The position numbers were made by a program, and so were the translations under genes. Positions 9,008 to 18,552 of a stretch of DNA of 64,000 nt are shown piece by piece (within the stretch, counting starts at the first letter, position 1; every line of letters begins with the position of its first letter). The stretch is taken from assembly GCF_018866245.1 (NCBI RefSeq), contig NZ_CP076458.1, forward strand, positions 1,984,001 to 2,048,000. Reading direction: 5' to 3'. The notes under the pieces are model-generated. The model made no database searches. It worked only from the letters and a program-made list of their open reading frames with translations, and was not told the DNA's origin. This DNA comes from Novisyntrophococcus fermenticellae (lineage in GTDB: Bacteria > Bacillota > Clostridia > Lachnospirales > Lachnospiraceae).

Positions 9008-10739
9008 AAGGAAAAACATGGTCCAGACTCTTATGCGGTTTTCCCATTATCTTAAGCCGGCCAGATATCTTTTGGTTTTAGTTGTGCTCCTGTCAGGAAT
9101 CAGCGGCCTTGTAGGAATTACCGGATCGTTTCTGCTGCGTCCTATCATTAATAATTATATTATACCCGGGGACGTACATGGTTTGTCTTACGCAGTAATC
9201 GTACTTACAGTTATCTATCTGTCCGGTGCCGTCTCCACCCTTTTATGCAACAGGCTCATGGTCAAAATAACCCAGAAAATTATCTTTGATCTCCGCATGG
9301 ACTTATTTTATCATGTAGACTCGCTTCCCCTGGGATTCTTTGATGCTGTCAGCGACGGCAGCGTAATGAGCTATTTTACGAATGATATTGATACAATAGA
9401 AAATGCATTAAACACTTGTTTTTCCCTGATGATGCAAAGTTTTGTCACTGTTTTGGGTTCCATTATCATGATGTTCGTCCTGAACATCCCCCTAACCTTC
9501 TTCACGATGGTCTGCTTTGCAGTTATCGTGTTTATCATCTATTACAACAGCAAAACCTCAAAAATCTTTTATGGTAAACGGCAGAAATATGCCGCTGATT
9601 TGAATGGTTTCGTAAAAGAGATGATGGAGGGGCAAAAGGTTGAAAAGGTATTTGGACATGAAGAAAAGAACTTAAAAGACTTCAAGGTACTTAACAATCA
9701 TTTACGAATTGCATCCACAAAAGCTTTTTCATATGCCGGAGTTATGGTCCCTATGGTGGTCAGCATTGGATTCATCAACTACACGTTTACTGCAAGTGCA
9801 GGGGGCTTCATGGTGATAAAAGGCCTGCTGGATATAGGTACATTGGCCTCTTATCTGATTTTTGTAAGACAATTTTCCGTGCCTGTCAATCAGTTTACAC
9901 AACAGATTAACCTTTTTCTCTCCGCTGTATCAGGTGCTGAAAGAATTTTTCATATTATGGATATTGAAGCGGAAATTGATGAAGGTACAGTTTCCCTTAC
10001 CCATCCCAAAGGTGATGTCCGTTTTCAGGATGTAATTTTTGGATATAACGCAAAAAAACGGATTTTAAACAAGATTACACTCTATGCCAAACCCGGTCAG
10101 AAAATTGCATTTGTCGGATCTACCGGCGCAGGTAAAACCACAATTATCAATCTGATCAACCGGTTTTATGAGATACAGAACGGTAAGATCACCTATGACG
10201 GAATTGATATCAGAAACATAAAAAAACAGGATTTGCGGAAATCTCTGTCTCTTGTATTGCAGGACACGCATCTGTTCACTGGTACCATCTTTGATAATAT
10301 CCGGTATGGAAACCTGAATGCCACTGATGAAGAAGTTATAGCCGCTGCAAAACTCTCCAATGCGGATTCTTTTATCCGGAGGCTTCCGATGGGATATGAT
10401 ACTATATTAGTAAATGACGGAGATAACCTTTCCCTTGGTCAGAGACAGCTCCTGTCCATAGCCAGGGCTGCCCTGTCCAATCCCCCCGTGTTGATTCTGG
10501 ATGAAGCAACAAGCTCCATCGATACACGTACCGAGGAGCTTGTTGAAGCTGGTATGGATGCTATCATGGAAAATAAGACAGTATTCGTGATTGCTCACAG
10601 ACTATCTACTGTCCGCAATGCCAATGTAATACTGGTCCTGGATCAGGGTGCCGTTGTGGAACGGGGAAATCATGAAGAGCTCATGGCTTTAAAGGGCCGT
10701 TATTATGAGCTGTATCATGGAACCAGAGAATTGGCATAA
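9000..10739 (+). CDS. ABC exporter half-transporter with a canonical ATP site
   Basis: A 579-residue partner of the preceding gene. The open frame extends back to 8874, but AAAGGAGG lies just before the ATG at 9000, which overlaps the previous stop by eight bases, so coupling is likely. Six membrane segments are followed by Walker A G-S-T-G-A-G-K-T, Walker B L-I-L-D-E with catalytic glutamate, and the switch histidine in I-A-H-R-L-S-T. The signature is L-S-L-G-Q rather than L-S-G-G-Q, which completes the degenerate site with the other subunit. It ends seven bases from the convergent pyrophosphatase gene. Confidence 0.92.
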   Translation: MTKRKNMVQTLMRFSHYLKPARYLLVLVVLLSGISGLVGITGSFLLRPIINNYIIPGDVHGLSYAVIVLTVIYLSGAVSTLLCNRLMVKITQKIIFDLRMDLFYHVDSLPLGFFDAVSDGSVMSYFTNDIDTIENALNTCFSLMMQSFVTVLGSIIMMFVLNIPLTFFTMVCFAVIVFIIYYNSKTSKIFYGKRQKYAADLNGFVKEMMEGQKVEKVFGHEEKNLKDFKVLNNHLRIASTKAFSYAGVMVPMVVSIGFINYTFTASAGGFMVIKGLLDIGTLASYLIFVRQFSVPVNQFTQQINLFLSAVSGAERIFHIMDIEAEIDEGTVSLTHPKGDVRFQDVIFGYNAKKRILNKITLYAKPGQKIAFVGSTGAGKTTIINLINRFYEIQNGKITYDGIDIRNIKKQDLRKSLSLVLQDTHLFTGTIFDNIRYGNLNATDEEVIAAAKLSNADSFIRRLPMGYDTILVNDGDNLSLGQRQLLSIARAALSNPPVLILDEATSSIDTRTEELVEAGMDAIMENKTVFVIAHRLSTVRNANVILVLDQGAVVERGNHEELMALKGRYYELYHGTRELA

Positions 10740-10746
10740 ACGATGA

Positions 10747-12843
10747 TCATAACAAAGAAAACATCAGGAAAAGGCTTGACATCAGTGAGGATACCAGTGA
10801 AACCACCGTAATCTGCGTATTAATAGAGGGGCCTGCAGTATCCTTAAAAGGATCACCTACCGTATCTCCTATAACAGCAGCTTTATGTGCTTCACTGCCC
10901 TTTCCTCCATGATTTCCGGATTCCACATATTTCTTGGAATTATCCCACAGCCCTCCTGTATTGCTCATAAATAAAGCAAGAAGAAGTCCGCTTACAATAT
11001 TACCCACCAGGAAGCCTCCGATTGCCGTTACCCCACCTATGAATCCCACGGCAAGCGTGGCGATAATGCTCATAAGTCCGGCCGGTATCAGCTCATGGAT
11101 TGCGCCATGGGTGGCAATTTCAATACACCGGTCGTATTCAGGAACCACACCTTTTTTTCCCTCCTTAAGACCAACTATTTCACGGAACTGACGGTGAATT
11201 TCTTCTACCATGCGCTGGGCATTGCGATTTACTCCGAGCATCAGCATAGCGCTGAATACCGCCGGTATTGCCGCACCAACCAACATACCAAAGAACACCT
11301 CAGGATTCATCACATCAAATCCGTTCAGATACTTCTCCCCTGCCGCAACCAGCCCGGCCTCTGCCGCCGCAACATTTACTTCACTGATAAATGCACCCAG
11401 AAGTGCAATAACTGTAAGTCCGGCAGCTCCTATTGCGAATCCCTTTGTCACCGCCTTTACCGTATTCCCTGCGCTGTCAAGTGAATCGGTGATGTCAAGA
11501 ACCTCATCGCCCAGATCACCCATCTCTGCGAGACCGCGGGCATTGTCCACGATAGGGCCATAGGCATCATTCGATATAATCATACCCACAATTGAGAGCA
11601 TTCCCACTGCGGCCATGGATATCCCAAACAAGGCATAATCACTTCCGAGCGGCTCACAAAGCTTATAAGAAATAAGCGCAGATATGCCAATCCCTGCAAG
11701 GGCAGGCAAGGTGGACAGAAAACCGTAGGACATCCCGGAAAGAATCGTAAAAGCAGGTCCCGATTCACTGGCCCGGGCAGTTTTGCGAACCGGATTTCTG
11801 CGGTCATCGGTAAAATAGTCACTGGCTATTCCTATAATCACCCCTACAAGTAACCCTACAATACTGGCTCCCCAGATACGCCACTCCATTCCAAAAAGTG
11901 CAGTTCCAGCTGCTGTAAGTACTCCAAAAACGGCCGTGGTAACATATGTGCTCGAGTTCAATGCAAACGTCGGATTATCATTCTTGCCCATCCGCGCGGT
12001 GGCAACACCTATAATCGAAGCCAGAAGTCCCATTGCGGCATAACAAAATACCATGGCAACATTCTTTGAACCGCCTATGTTCTGATCAAGGGCTGCTCCC
12101 ATAACCAGTGCTGCTGCCATAGAAGCAACATTAGAGTCAAACAGGTCGGCTCCCATACCTGCCACATCCCCCACATTATCCCCTACATTGTCGGCAATAA
12201 CAGCAGGATTCCGGGGATCGTCCTCCGGGATTCCAAGTTCTACTTTCCCCGCAAGATCTGCCGAGATATCGGCTGTCTTTGTAAAGATACCACCCCCCGC
12301 CTTTGCAAACAGGGCCAGTGAGCTGGCTCCAAAGCTAAATCCCAGTAAAGTCGTGGTATCCCCTGTCAGCCAGAACACCAGAGAAACACCCAGAAGAGAA
12401 GCTCCCACCACAGCCATGCCCATCACGGCACCACCGCGAAATCCACACAGAAAAGAAAGCCGGATTCCCTTTTGAGCTGCTTCTGCTGTTTTCACATTGG
12501 CAATAGTGGCGACCATAATCCCTATCTTACCGGCAATTGCTGAGAAAATGGTGCCAAAAATATAGGCGGCGGCCATCTGTAGATTCATCAGAACTGAACC
12601 CTTCCATATAGGAATCGGAAGAAAAATGAAAATCAGAATTGCCGCTACACCACAAAATCTGGCTAATACGCTATACTCCTTATTCAGGAATGTGGTGGCC
12701 CCCTGGCGGATATAGCCGCTTATCTCCAAAATCCTGGGATTGGAAGATGGCTGGGCTTTAACCCAGGCATATAACCAGCCTGCCAGCGCAAATGCCAATA
12801 AAGATATAAGGATGGATGTGATGATGAATACTGTAGAACTCAA
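10747..12843 (-). CDS. hppA: Membrane-bound ion-translocating pyrophosphatase
   Basis: A 698-residue integral membrane protein with about 16 hydrophobic segments. It hydrolyses pyrophosphate and pumps H+ or Na+ across the cell membrane. Substrate-binding motifs are visible: D-D-P-R-N-P-A-V-I-A-D-N-V-G-D-N-V-G-D in the first half and D-T-V-G-D-P-F-K-D-T-A-G-P near the C terminus. Around residue 458 the sequence is G-N-T-V-K-A-V-T-K-G. The lysine and threonine at these positions mark the K+-independent class, which are H+ pumps. The start appears to be TTG at 12843 behind AAAGGGGG. It is a single gene, convergent with the ABC operon. Confidence 0.95.
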   Translation of the reverse strand: MSSTVFIITSILISLLAFALAGWLYAWVKAQPSSNPRILEISGYIRQGATTFLNKEYSVLARFCGVAAILIFIFLPIPIWKGSVLMNLQMAAAYIFGTIFSAIAGKIGIMVATIANVKTAEAAQKGIRLSFLCGFRGGAVMGMAVVGASLLGVSLVFWLTGDTTTLLGFSFGASSLALFAKAGGGIFTKTADISADLAGKVELGIPEDDPRNPAVIADNVGDNVGDVAGMGADLFDSNVASMAAALVMGAALDQNIGGSKNVAMVFCYAAMGLLASIIGVATARMGKNDNPTFALNSSTYVTTAVFGVLTAAGTALFGMEWRIWGASIVGLLVGVIIGIASDYFTDDRRNPVRKTARASESGPAFTILSGMSYGFLSTLPALAGIGISALISYKLCEPLGSDYALFGISMAAVGMLSIVGMIISNDAYGPIVDNARGLAEMGDLGDEVLDITDSLDSAGNTVKAVTKGFAIGAAGLTVIALLGAFISEVNVAAAEAGLVAAGEKYLNGFDVMNPEVFFGMLVGAAIPAVFSAMLMLGVNRNAQRMVEEIHRQFREIVGLKEGKKGVVPEYDRCIEIATHGAIHELIPAGLMSIIATLAVGFIGGVTAIGGFLVGNIVSGLLLALFMSNTGGLWDNSKKYVESGNHGGKGSEAHKAAVIGDTVGDPFKDTAGPSINTQITVVSLVSSLMSSLFLMFSLL

Positions 12844-12940
12844 TGATAAGATCCCCCTTTCATATTACTGCTTAATATACACCATATGCCCGGCTACACC
12901 ATTTAAACACTCATCCTGCCTGCTTCAACTACTTTTCTTT

Positions 12941-12979
12941 AAAAAAGTGACCAATCTTTTTACAGATGGTCACTTTTTA
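12941..12979 (-). terminator. Terminator after the glutathione peroxidase gene
   Basis: A 12-bp perfect stem, AAAAAGTGACCA and TGGTCACTTTTT, with a 13-base loop and T tracts on both sides. It lies 36 bases past the peroxidase stop on the minus strand. Confidence 0.85.
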
Positions 12980-13014
12980 TAAAGCACGATGCTTTAGGAG
13001 CAGCCTTTTAATTC

Positions 13015-13548
13015 TTACAATAATTCTTCTATTTCTTTTTCAAGTAAGCTGGGATTGTAGGCAGGTGAAAAACGATTTTTTACATGCCCTTCTTTGTCAA
13101 TCAGAAACTTACCAAAGTTCCACTTTATAGCACCTTCTTCGTCAAAGGAAACCAGTCCCTTCACCTTCTCTTCAAATGCTGCCGTCTCTTCATTCCCCTT
13201 ATCAACAGGTGCCTGCTCTTTCAGCCATGCATATAAAGGATGTGTGTCCGGTCCGTTTACCTGCACCTTAGAAAATCGTGGAAATTTTGTCCCATAGTTT
13301 AAAGTACAAAATTCTGATATCTCAGCATCGGTTCCCGGTGCCTGCTCTAAAAACTGGTTGCAGGGGAAATCCAGAATTTCCAGTCCTTTATCCTTATACT
13401 TATCATATAGCTCCCCGAGCTCTTTATACTGAGGCGTCAGTCCACACTTTGTAGCAGTATTAACGACCAGCAAGACCTTTCCTTTATAGGTTTCCAGGGA
13501 AACCTCTTCTCCTTTATTGTTCTTTACCTTAAAATCATAAATTGTCAT
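13015..13548 (-). CDS. Glutathione peroxidase-family thiol peroxidase
   Basis: A 177-residue thioredoxin-fold peroxidase that reduces hydrogen peroxide and organic peroxides. The peroxidatic residue is cysteine (T-K-C-G-L-T-P-Q-Y near residue 37), not selenocysteine. The G-L-E-I-L-D-F-P-C-N-Q-F motif supplies the catalytic Gln and a second cysteine, and W-N-F-G-K-F supplies the catalytic Trp and Asn. The reductant in such bacteria is usually thioredoxin. AGGAGG lies seven bases before the ATG. A consensus-like promoter at 13668-13696 and the terminator at 12941 mark it as a single-gene unit. Confidence 0.93.
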   Translation of the reverse strand: MTIYDFKVKNNKGEEVSLETYKGKVLLVVNTATKCGLTPQYKELGELYDKYKDKGLEILDFPCNQFLEQAPGTDAEISEFCTLNYGTKFPRFSKVQVNGPDTHPLYAWLKEQAPVDKGNEETAAFEEKVKGLVSFDEEGAIKWNFGKFLIDKEGHVKNRFSPAYNPSLLEKEIEELL

Positions 13549-13667
13549 CTTCCTACCTCCTGATTTATTCTTTGCGTATCTTTAACTATTTTGACTTTTT
13601 CATTGAGACTTATACGTGCCTGTTATTATTAGACATCGTCCATCTCTTTTTTTATTCTTATGACAAT

Positions 13668-13696
13668 ATTATATAATTCTTTTAATATTCTTGCAA
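13668..13696 (-). promoter_or_regulatory. SigA-type promoter of the peroxidase gene
   Basis: On the minus strand TTGCAA (13696-13691), a 17-base spacer, and TATAAT (13673-13668). The predicted start would leave a leader of about 110 bases before the peroxidase ATG. Confidence 0.6.
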
Positions 13697-13832
13697 CTCT
13701 TTATTTAAATAAATATTATCACAGTTCAGTCATTCAGATATAATGCCTGACTACGGTCCAGATTCCCGCATTTCAGGAATACTTTGAATATTAGATAATA
13801 TAATAAAAAGAAGCTGTGAGAGCGAGGACTAT

Positions 13833-13997
13833 ATGGACCTTCTACTCAACGTAAACGTAAAGTTGCTGCTGCTTAACTATTCCGATGAAACCGTAAAGGT
13901 AGAATACCTTGATTATGTCTGGAAAATGCCGCTGATTGGCAGCAGACCTCCTTACTATATGAATCCAAGATACAATCTAAATTATCCAATTATATGA
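13833..13997 (+). CDS. Possible 54-aa small protein
   Basis: ATG at 13833 to TGA at 13997, 54 codons. The product begins M-D-L-L-L-N-V-N-V-K and ends in a Pro/Tyr/Asn-rich tail (P-P-Y-Y-M-N-P-R-Y). A TATAAT at 13799 and a weak GAGG site precede it. Codon use looks natural and no longer frame competes. No family is recognised. It lies 73 bases before the short-chain dehydrogenase, which also has a Pro/Tyr/Asn-rich N terminus. Confidence 0.4.
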   Translation: MDLLLNVNVKLLLLNYSDETVKVEYLDYVWKMPLIGSRPPYYMNPRYNLNYPII

Positions 13998-14070
13998 TAA
14001 TACCAGGGTCAAAAGGTCATGCGTTTCATGCGGGCATGAAAAATAAGGAAAGGGAATGCAAAAAAATTAA

Positions 14071-15063
14071 ATGGATAACAAAGACTCTTATATGAACAAT
14101 AATTCCAATATTCAGCAAAAGATTGATGATTTACGGAATTACTTCGAAGAAAACATGGTACTTAACCCCTATCCTATGTATCCGAATTACGGTACGATCA
14201 CGCGATATGAAGATATTCCCATCAGTGTTCCGGAGCAGCACCAATTTCGCCAGCCCGGACTAGAGGAATTGATGGTACCAAGGCCAATTATCGAAAATCC
14301 TAATTACAAAGGATCCGACAAGCTTTTAGATAAAGTGGCCTTAATTACCGGTGGTGACAGTGGTATCGGTGCTGCTGTTGCAATAGCTTTTGCGAAAGAA
14401 GGGGCTGACGTCGCAATTTCCTATCTTGATGAAGAAAATGACGCCATGAGAACCAAAAACCGAATAGAGGAGCTGGGGCGCAGATGCCTTTTGCTTCCCG
14501 GGGATCTGAGAGAAAAGAAGCACTGCAAGGATATCGTCAACGATACGATGAATTTCTTTGGTCAAATAGATGTTTTATGTAATAATGCAGGTGTACAGTT
14601 TCCACAGCCAAGCCTTTTAGATATTAGTGATGAGCAATTTGATGAAACATTCAGAACAAATTTCTATCCTCATTTCTACATAACAAAGGCAGCCCTTCCT
14701 TATATGGAACCGGGCAGTTCTATCATTGGAACGGCATCTGTTGTGACTTATATGGGTGCAGATACACTTATTGATTATACTTCTACGAAGGGAGCTATTG
14801 TCGGTTTTACAAGAGCTTTAGCCAGAAATCTTGGAAAGCAAGGTATACGGGTCAATGCTGTAGCACCAGGTGAAATATGGACTCCTCTGATTCCTTCCAG
14901 TTTTTCTGCTGATACAGTAGCCGTACCAGAAGATAATATGCTGATGCGCATAGGCCAGCCCTTTGAGCTGGCACCCACTTATGTATACCTGGCCTCCGAT
15001 GACTCCCGTTTTGTAACCGGTCAGGTGCTCCATGTCGATGGAGGGCAGACAACAAATTCCTAA
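14071..15063 (+). CDS. Short-chain dehydrogenase/reductase with N-terminal extension
   Basis: A 330-residue SDR oxidoreductase. After an 85-residue Asn/Pro/Tyr-rich extension the Rossmann fold begins with [11 protein letters not shown] (NAD(P) binding), followed by N-N-A-G and the catalytic Y-T-S-T-K-G. The layout matches the general-stress SDRs of Firmicutes (YdaD/YhdF type), whose substrate is not settled. AAGGAAAGGG lies about 18 bases upstream, so the ATG at 14092 (codon 8) is an alternative start. A palindromic terminator follows. Confidence 0.88.
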   Translation: MDNKDSYMNNNSNIQQKIDDLRNYFEENMVLNPYPMYPNYGTITRYEDIPISVPEQHQFRQPGLEELMVPRPIIENPNYKGSDKLLDKVALITGGDSGIGAAVAIAFAKEGADVAISYLDEENDAMRTKNRIEELGRRCLLLPGDLREKKHCKDIVNDTMNFFGQIDVLCNNAGVQFPQPSLLDISDEQFDETFRTNFYPHFYITKAALPYMEPGSSIIGTASVVTYMGADTLIDYTSTKGAIVGFTRALARNLGKQGIRVNAVAPGEIWTPLIPSSFSADTVAVPEDNMLMRIGQPFELAPTYVYLASDDSRFVTGQVLHVDGGQTTNS

Positions 15064-15109
15064 TACAGAAAACCTGCCACTGGCAGCTTTCCTTGCATAC
15101 TTTGGTATA

Positions 15110-15137
15110 AAAATGAGCGGATATCCGCTCATTTTTA
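15110..15137 (+). terminator. Terminator after the SDR gene
   Basis: AAAATGAGCGGATATCCGCTCATTTTTAT: a perfect 10-bp stem followed by a T run, 47 bases after the SDR stop. Confidence 0.85.
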
Positions 15138-15149
15138 TATTCATTATGA

Positions 15150-15430
<281 letters not shown>

Positions 15431-15972
15431 CATCATCTCGTCCATAATATAACGAACCGGTATCACGTCATCCGCATTCGGAATATGTAAAGATACCTCA
15501 AAACCAGCAACCTCTCCACCATATAAAAGTTGATTAAAATCCCGAATGCCTTTATCCGCACCATCCCCGTCCACATCTTCGGGCAGATACTTAAGTCCTT
15601 CTGTCTTCGAACCAGATAAGTCCTTGTTTCACCTTTCTTATCTTTGCCATAAATAAATGTATCAAGTGTATCTTCAAAGAAGTTATGGTGCTTAGGGGCT
15701 ATCTTCTTTGCGCGCATGCATTCATCTATCTTCCATGATAAAGCCCCGTGATAGGGAATTGCTGAATAAACAATACGTCCGTCAAAACAAACTGTAGTAA
15801 GTAAGGCAATGATAATTTCTATCCAAAAAACTCTTTTTGTCATTTTGTAGCCGGAAGCATTTTTCTGCTTTTGCTTCCCCGAAATCAATGTGAAGATAAA
15901 ACTGATCAGAAATCCCAGCACACTAATCAGCAGCATAGGCAGGTGGCTTTTCACTCCACCATATTGACACAA
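15431..15972 (-). pseudogene. Frameshifted fragment of a membrane-anchored protein
   Basis: The N-terminal part (from about 15972) has two hydrophobic segments (L-P-M-L-L-I-S-V-L-G-F and I-I-I-A-L-L-T-T-V) and continues to about 15610. There the frame changes, and a second frame reads on through E-G-L-K-Y-L-P-E-D-V-D-G-D-G and H-I-P-N-A-D-D-V-I-P-V. It then runs directly into the SDR relic. No family is recognised. The first codon is TTG with no clear ribosome site, so the true 5' end is probably also lost. Confidence 0.5.
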
Positions 15973-16113
15973 ATTCCATGTCTAATATAAAAATAATAAG
16001 TAAAAAGCCAGACTGGTTTTTTCGCAAATCTTAGATATGTTCTTCATGGTTATCTTATTCAATTCTTTACTGTTCATCACCGGTTTCCTTAATACGGACG
16101 ATTCAATAATTTT

Positions 16114-16671
16114 TTAATTAGATTTCGTCAGTTTCATTACCATCAAAATATCGTCTGCATATGTACCATCCTGATATTTATTTGCATTGGGAATCCTTCC
16201 ACATTCCACGAATCCTATACTCTTATACAAATGATATGCGCGGTCATTACCGCCAACTACAGTAAGCTCAACCTGCTCAAATCCCGCATTTTTTACTTCC
16301 TTAATAAGCCTATTCAGTATAATTCTTCCCAGCCCCTGACCCGTATGCTTCTGAAAAAGTGCGATACCAATTCCAGCACGATGAGCATTCCTCCTGCTTA
16401 CGGCCTTGCTGTCAAAGGAACAGTTTCCAGCATATTCCCCATCAACAAAAACCAATAATAAAAGCTGATCGTCTGAATCATTGTGCCCATTAATGAAGCT
16501 TTTTTCTTGCTCAATCGTATAACTAATCTCATCTGCATCTGCCATTAAAAATCTGGTTTCTCCAGTTACTGTTTTCAAATAATTAATCAGCATGTCAGCC
16601 TCATCAGGTCTCGCGCATCTAAGTAGAATATTCTTTCCGTTCAATTCAAATCTTTCTTCATTAATCCGCAT
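16114..16671 (-). CDS. GNAT-family N-acetyltransferase
   Basis: A 185-residue acetyl-CoA-dependent acetyltransferase. The acetyl-CoA loop reads Q-K-H-T-G-Q-G-L-G (near residue 120), followed by the C-terminal motif A-Y-H-L-Y-K-S-I-G-F. The open frame reaches a TTG at 16704, but AGGATGG lies eight bases before the ATG at 16671, which also starts the typical N terminus. The substrate is unknown; the type resembles protein or small-molecule acetyltransferases of the RimJ/L-like group. Confidence 0.88.
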   Translation of the reverse strand: MRINEERFELNGKNILLRCARPDEADMLINYLKTVTGETRFLMADADEISYTIEQEKSFINGHNDSDDQLLLLVFVDGEYAGNCSFDSKAVSRRNAHRAGIGIALFQKHTGQGLGRIILNRLIKEVKNAGFEQVELTVVGGNDRAYHLYKSIGFVECGRIPNANKYQDGTYADDILMVMKLTKSN

Positions 16672-16741
16672 ATGGTTTTCCATCCTGTGTGGTTTTTTTA
16701 TCAAAATCTAATTAAAAATGCCCTTTTACTATCTGGAGGAT

Positions 16742-18424
16742 TTACGTCAGACTTCTGAATGTCCCAAATAAATCTATGATTCCATATCCCCAGATAGGGT
16801 TGGGATAAATAAGGTTATTTCGTCTTGCGGCTCCGCGAACAAGTAATCTGCTTATATCCCGCCCGGAAATTGTTGTGGAATTTCCTCTTAAAATTGCCCA
16901 TTCCATAAGTATTGCAACAATACCGGCACTATGAGCTGCTGCTGCCCCCGTTCCAGTCACACTTCCATACAGATTATTTGGAATCGGGCAAGTAAGTTCA
17001 AATCCAGGTGCTGCAATATCAGGAGCTATTCCGCCACTCGACGTAAATCCTCTGCTTGAACTAATAAGAATACCACCGTCTGTCTGGTTATAAGCAGTTA
17101 CTGTCAAAGGATTGCGTGCATTACCCGGAGCACTAATTGTTACATTCGGGTCTGATTCCAAAAAGAAGGTTTCTTCCGAAATAAGATCTCCTGATGGAAG
17201 CCATGCATCAAAATAAGAATGCAGATTATCAATGGCAATAACCCGAATATTCCAAATACCACTGGAGGCATCCTCAAACCTTAAAAGTATTAACTGTTCC
17301 CCGCTTTCTTCTTCCATTATTATGTTATTTATGAAAACCTTTGAAGGTTCCAAGACAAAACTATATTCCACACAACGATTAAAGCCGGGGTATATCGGTT
17401 CTGTCCATTCACCGGAAGGTGATTGAAGCTGAATTGCCAGCCTGCTGGGTGATTTTTGCCATATTTGCATTGAAAACCCTTTATCCCGTTTGCCAATGCG
17501 AAGTTCAAAGTTACTGGAAGTTCGGCCTGTAACACTTTCTCCCCGATAGTGCCGTCGTGTATTGCCATCATTTCCAGCTGCAATACATATTGCTACTCTG
17601 GGGATTGTGGATAATATATTCAGATATATCGCCAATGCGTCATTACCATCATGATCTCCCTGGCTCGATCCAAGGCCAATGCAAATAACTACCGGACGGT
17701 TTAGTCTTCGGGCAACTGACAGAATATATTCGATACCCAAAAAAATATTTGTCTCCGCATAACACAGGACCGTATCATCTATACCAAATACTTTTCGGTT
17801 ATAGTGTTTTGCAGGGGCAAGCTTCACGACAACCAATTCTGCTTCAGGCGCCACACCCGAAAAATCCTTCTGAGAGTTGGGATTTCCCGCTGCAATTCCT
17901 GCCAGCATAGTACCATGCCCGTCTTCATCGATACTGGGGACAACTATGAGTGGATTCTCCTGACGAAGCGCAAGATTAATCTGCGACTTACCGTACTCTG
18001 CCCCAAATTCAAATCTCGAAGGAGGTGTTCCATTGGCAATCGTCTGATCCCAAATTGAAAACAAACGGGTTGTTCCGTCAATATTTAAAAAGGCTTCATG
18101 CTGATAATCTATCCCGGTATCAACAAATCCAATTAAGACACCCTGTCCAAAAAGGGCCAGATTGGGATTGTTCTGAACAGTAGGTACTCCTGACTTCTCA
18201 AGACCGAGCTTTGAATTCAGTGTATATATTGAGGGAAATATATGATATGGATAGATTCCCAAAGTACACATGCGAAACATCTCCCCTGGAAGGTGGAGAA
18301 CAGAATTTCTTTCATTAATTCTCGTTATTTGATATCCTGCTTCGGGATTATCAACTAATGTACTTTGCATTAATGTATTTTCAATTAGCAGGTCGAGGTA
18401 ATCCTCATCTAATATTTTATGAAT
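16742..18424 (-). CDS. Subtilisin-like (S8) pseudoprotease, Csp-like
   Basis: The S8 fold is complete. Numbered from the internal ATG at 18370 (542 residues), Asp84 (V-D-T-G-I-D) and His152 (D-G-H-G-T) are present, as is the oxyanion Asn (A-A-G-N-D-G). The catalytic Ser position in G-T-S-x-A-A-A is glycine (G-T-G-A-A-A-A-H, near 475), so proteolysis is unlikely. A large insert at 290-400 forms the jelly-roll seen in germination Csp proteins; CspC of Clostridioides is likewise inactive. The frame continues upstream of 18370 to an ATT at 18424, eight bases after AAAGGAGG, giving an 18-residue N-terminal addition (D-E-D-Y-L-D-L-L-I-E-N). No signal peptide is seen. A role in germination is an inference. 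Confidence 0.82.
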   Translation of the reverse strand: MHKILDEDYLDLLIENTLMQSTLVDNPEAGYQITRINERNSVLHLPGEMFRMCTLGIYPYHIFPSIYTLNSKLGLEKSGVPTVQNNPNLALFGQGVLIGFVDTGIDYQHEAFLNIDGTTRLFSIWDQTIANGTPPSRFEFGAEYGKSQINLALRQENPLIVVPSIDEDGHGTMLAGIAAGNPNSQKDFSGVAPEAELVVVKLAPAKHYNRKVFGIDDTVLCYAETNIFLGIEYILSVARRLNRPVVICIGLGSSQGDHDGNDALAIYLNILSTIPRVAICIAAGNDGNTRRHYRGESVTGRTSSNFELRIGKRDKGFSMQIWQKSPSRLAIQLQSPSGEWTEPIYPGFNRCVEYSFVLEPSKVFINNIIMEEESGEQLILLRFEDASSGIWNIRVIAIDNLHSYFDAWLPSGDLISEETFFLESDPNVTISAPGNARNPLTVTAYNQTDGGILISSSRGFTSSGGIAPDIAAPGFELTCPIPNNLYGSVTGTGAAAAHSAGIVAILMEWAILRGNSTTISGRDISRLLVRGAARRNNLIYPNPIWGYGIIDLFGTFRSLT

Positions 18425-18552
18425 GAGATATTCCTCCTTTATGGATCGTTATCTATATAATTATATTCCTGCTAATTGTTTTTGTGTATGATATTATCTG
18501 TTATTACTGCTGCCCAGTCCATTATCCCTCTTATCCCTCTTCCTTATATATA

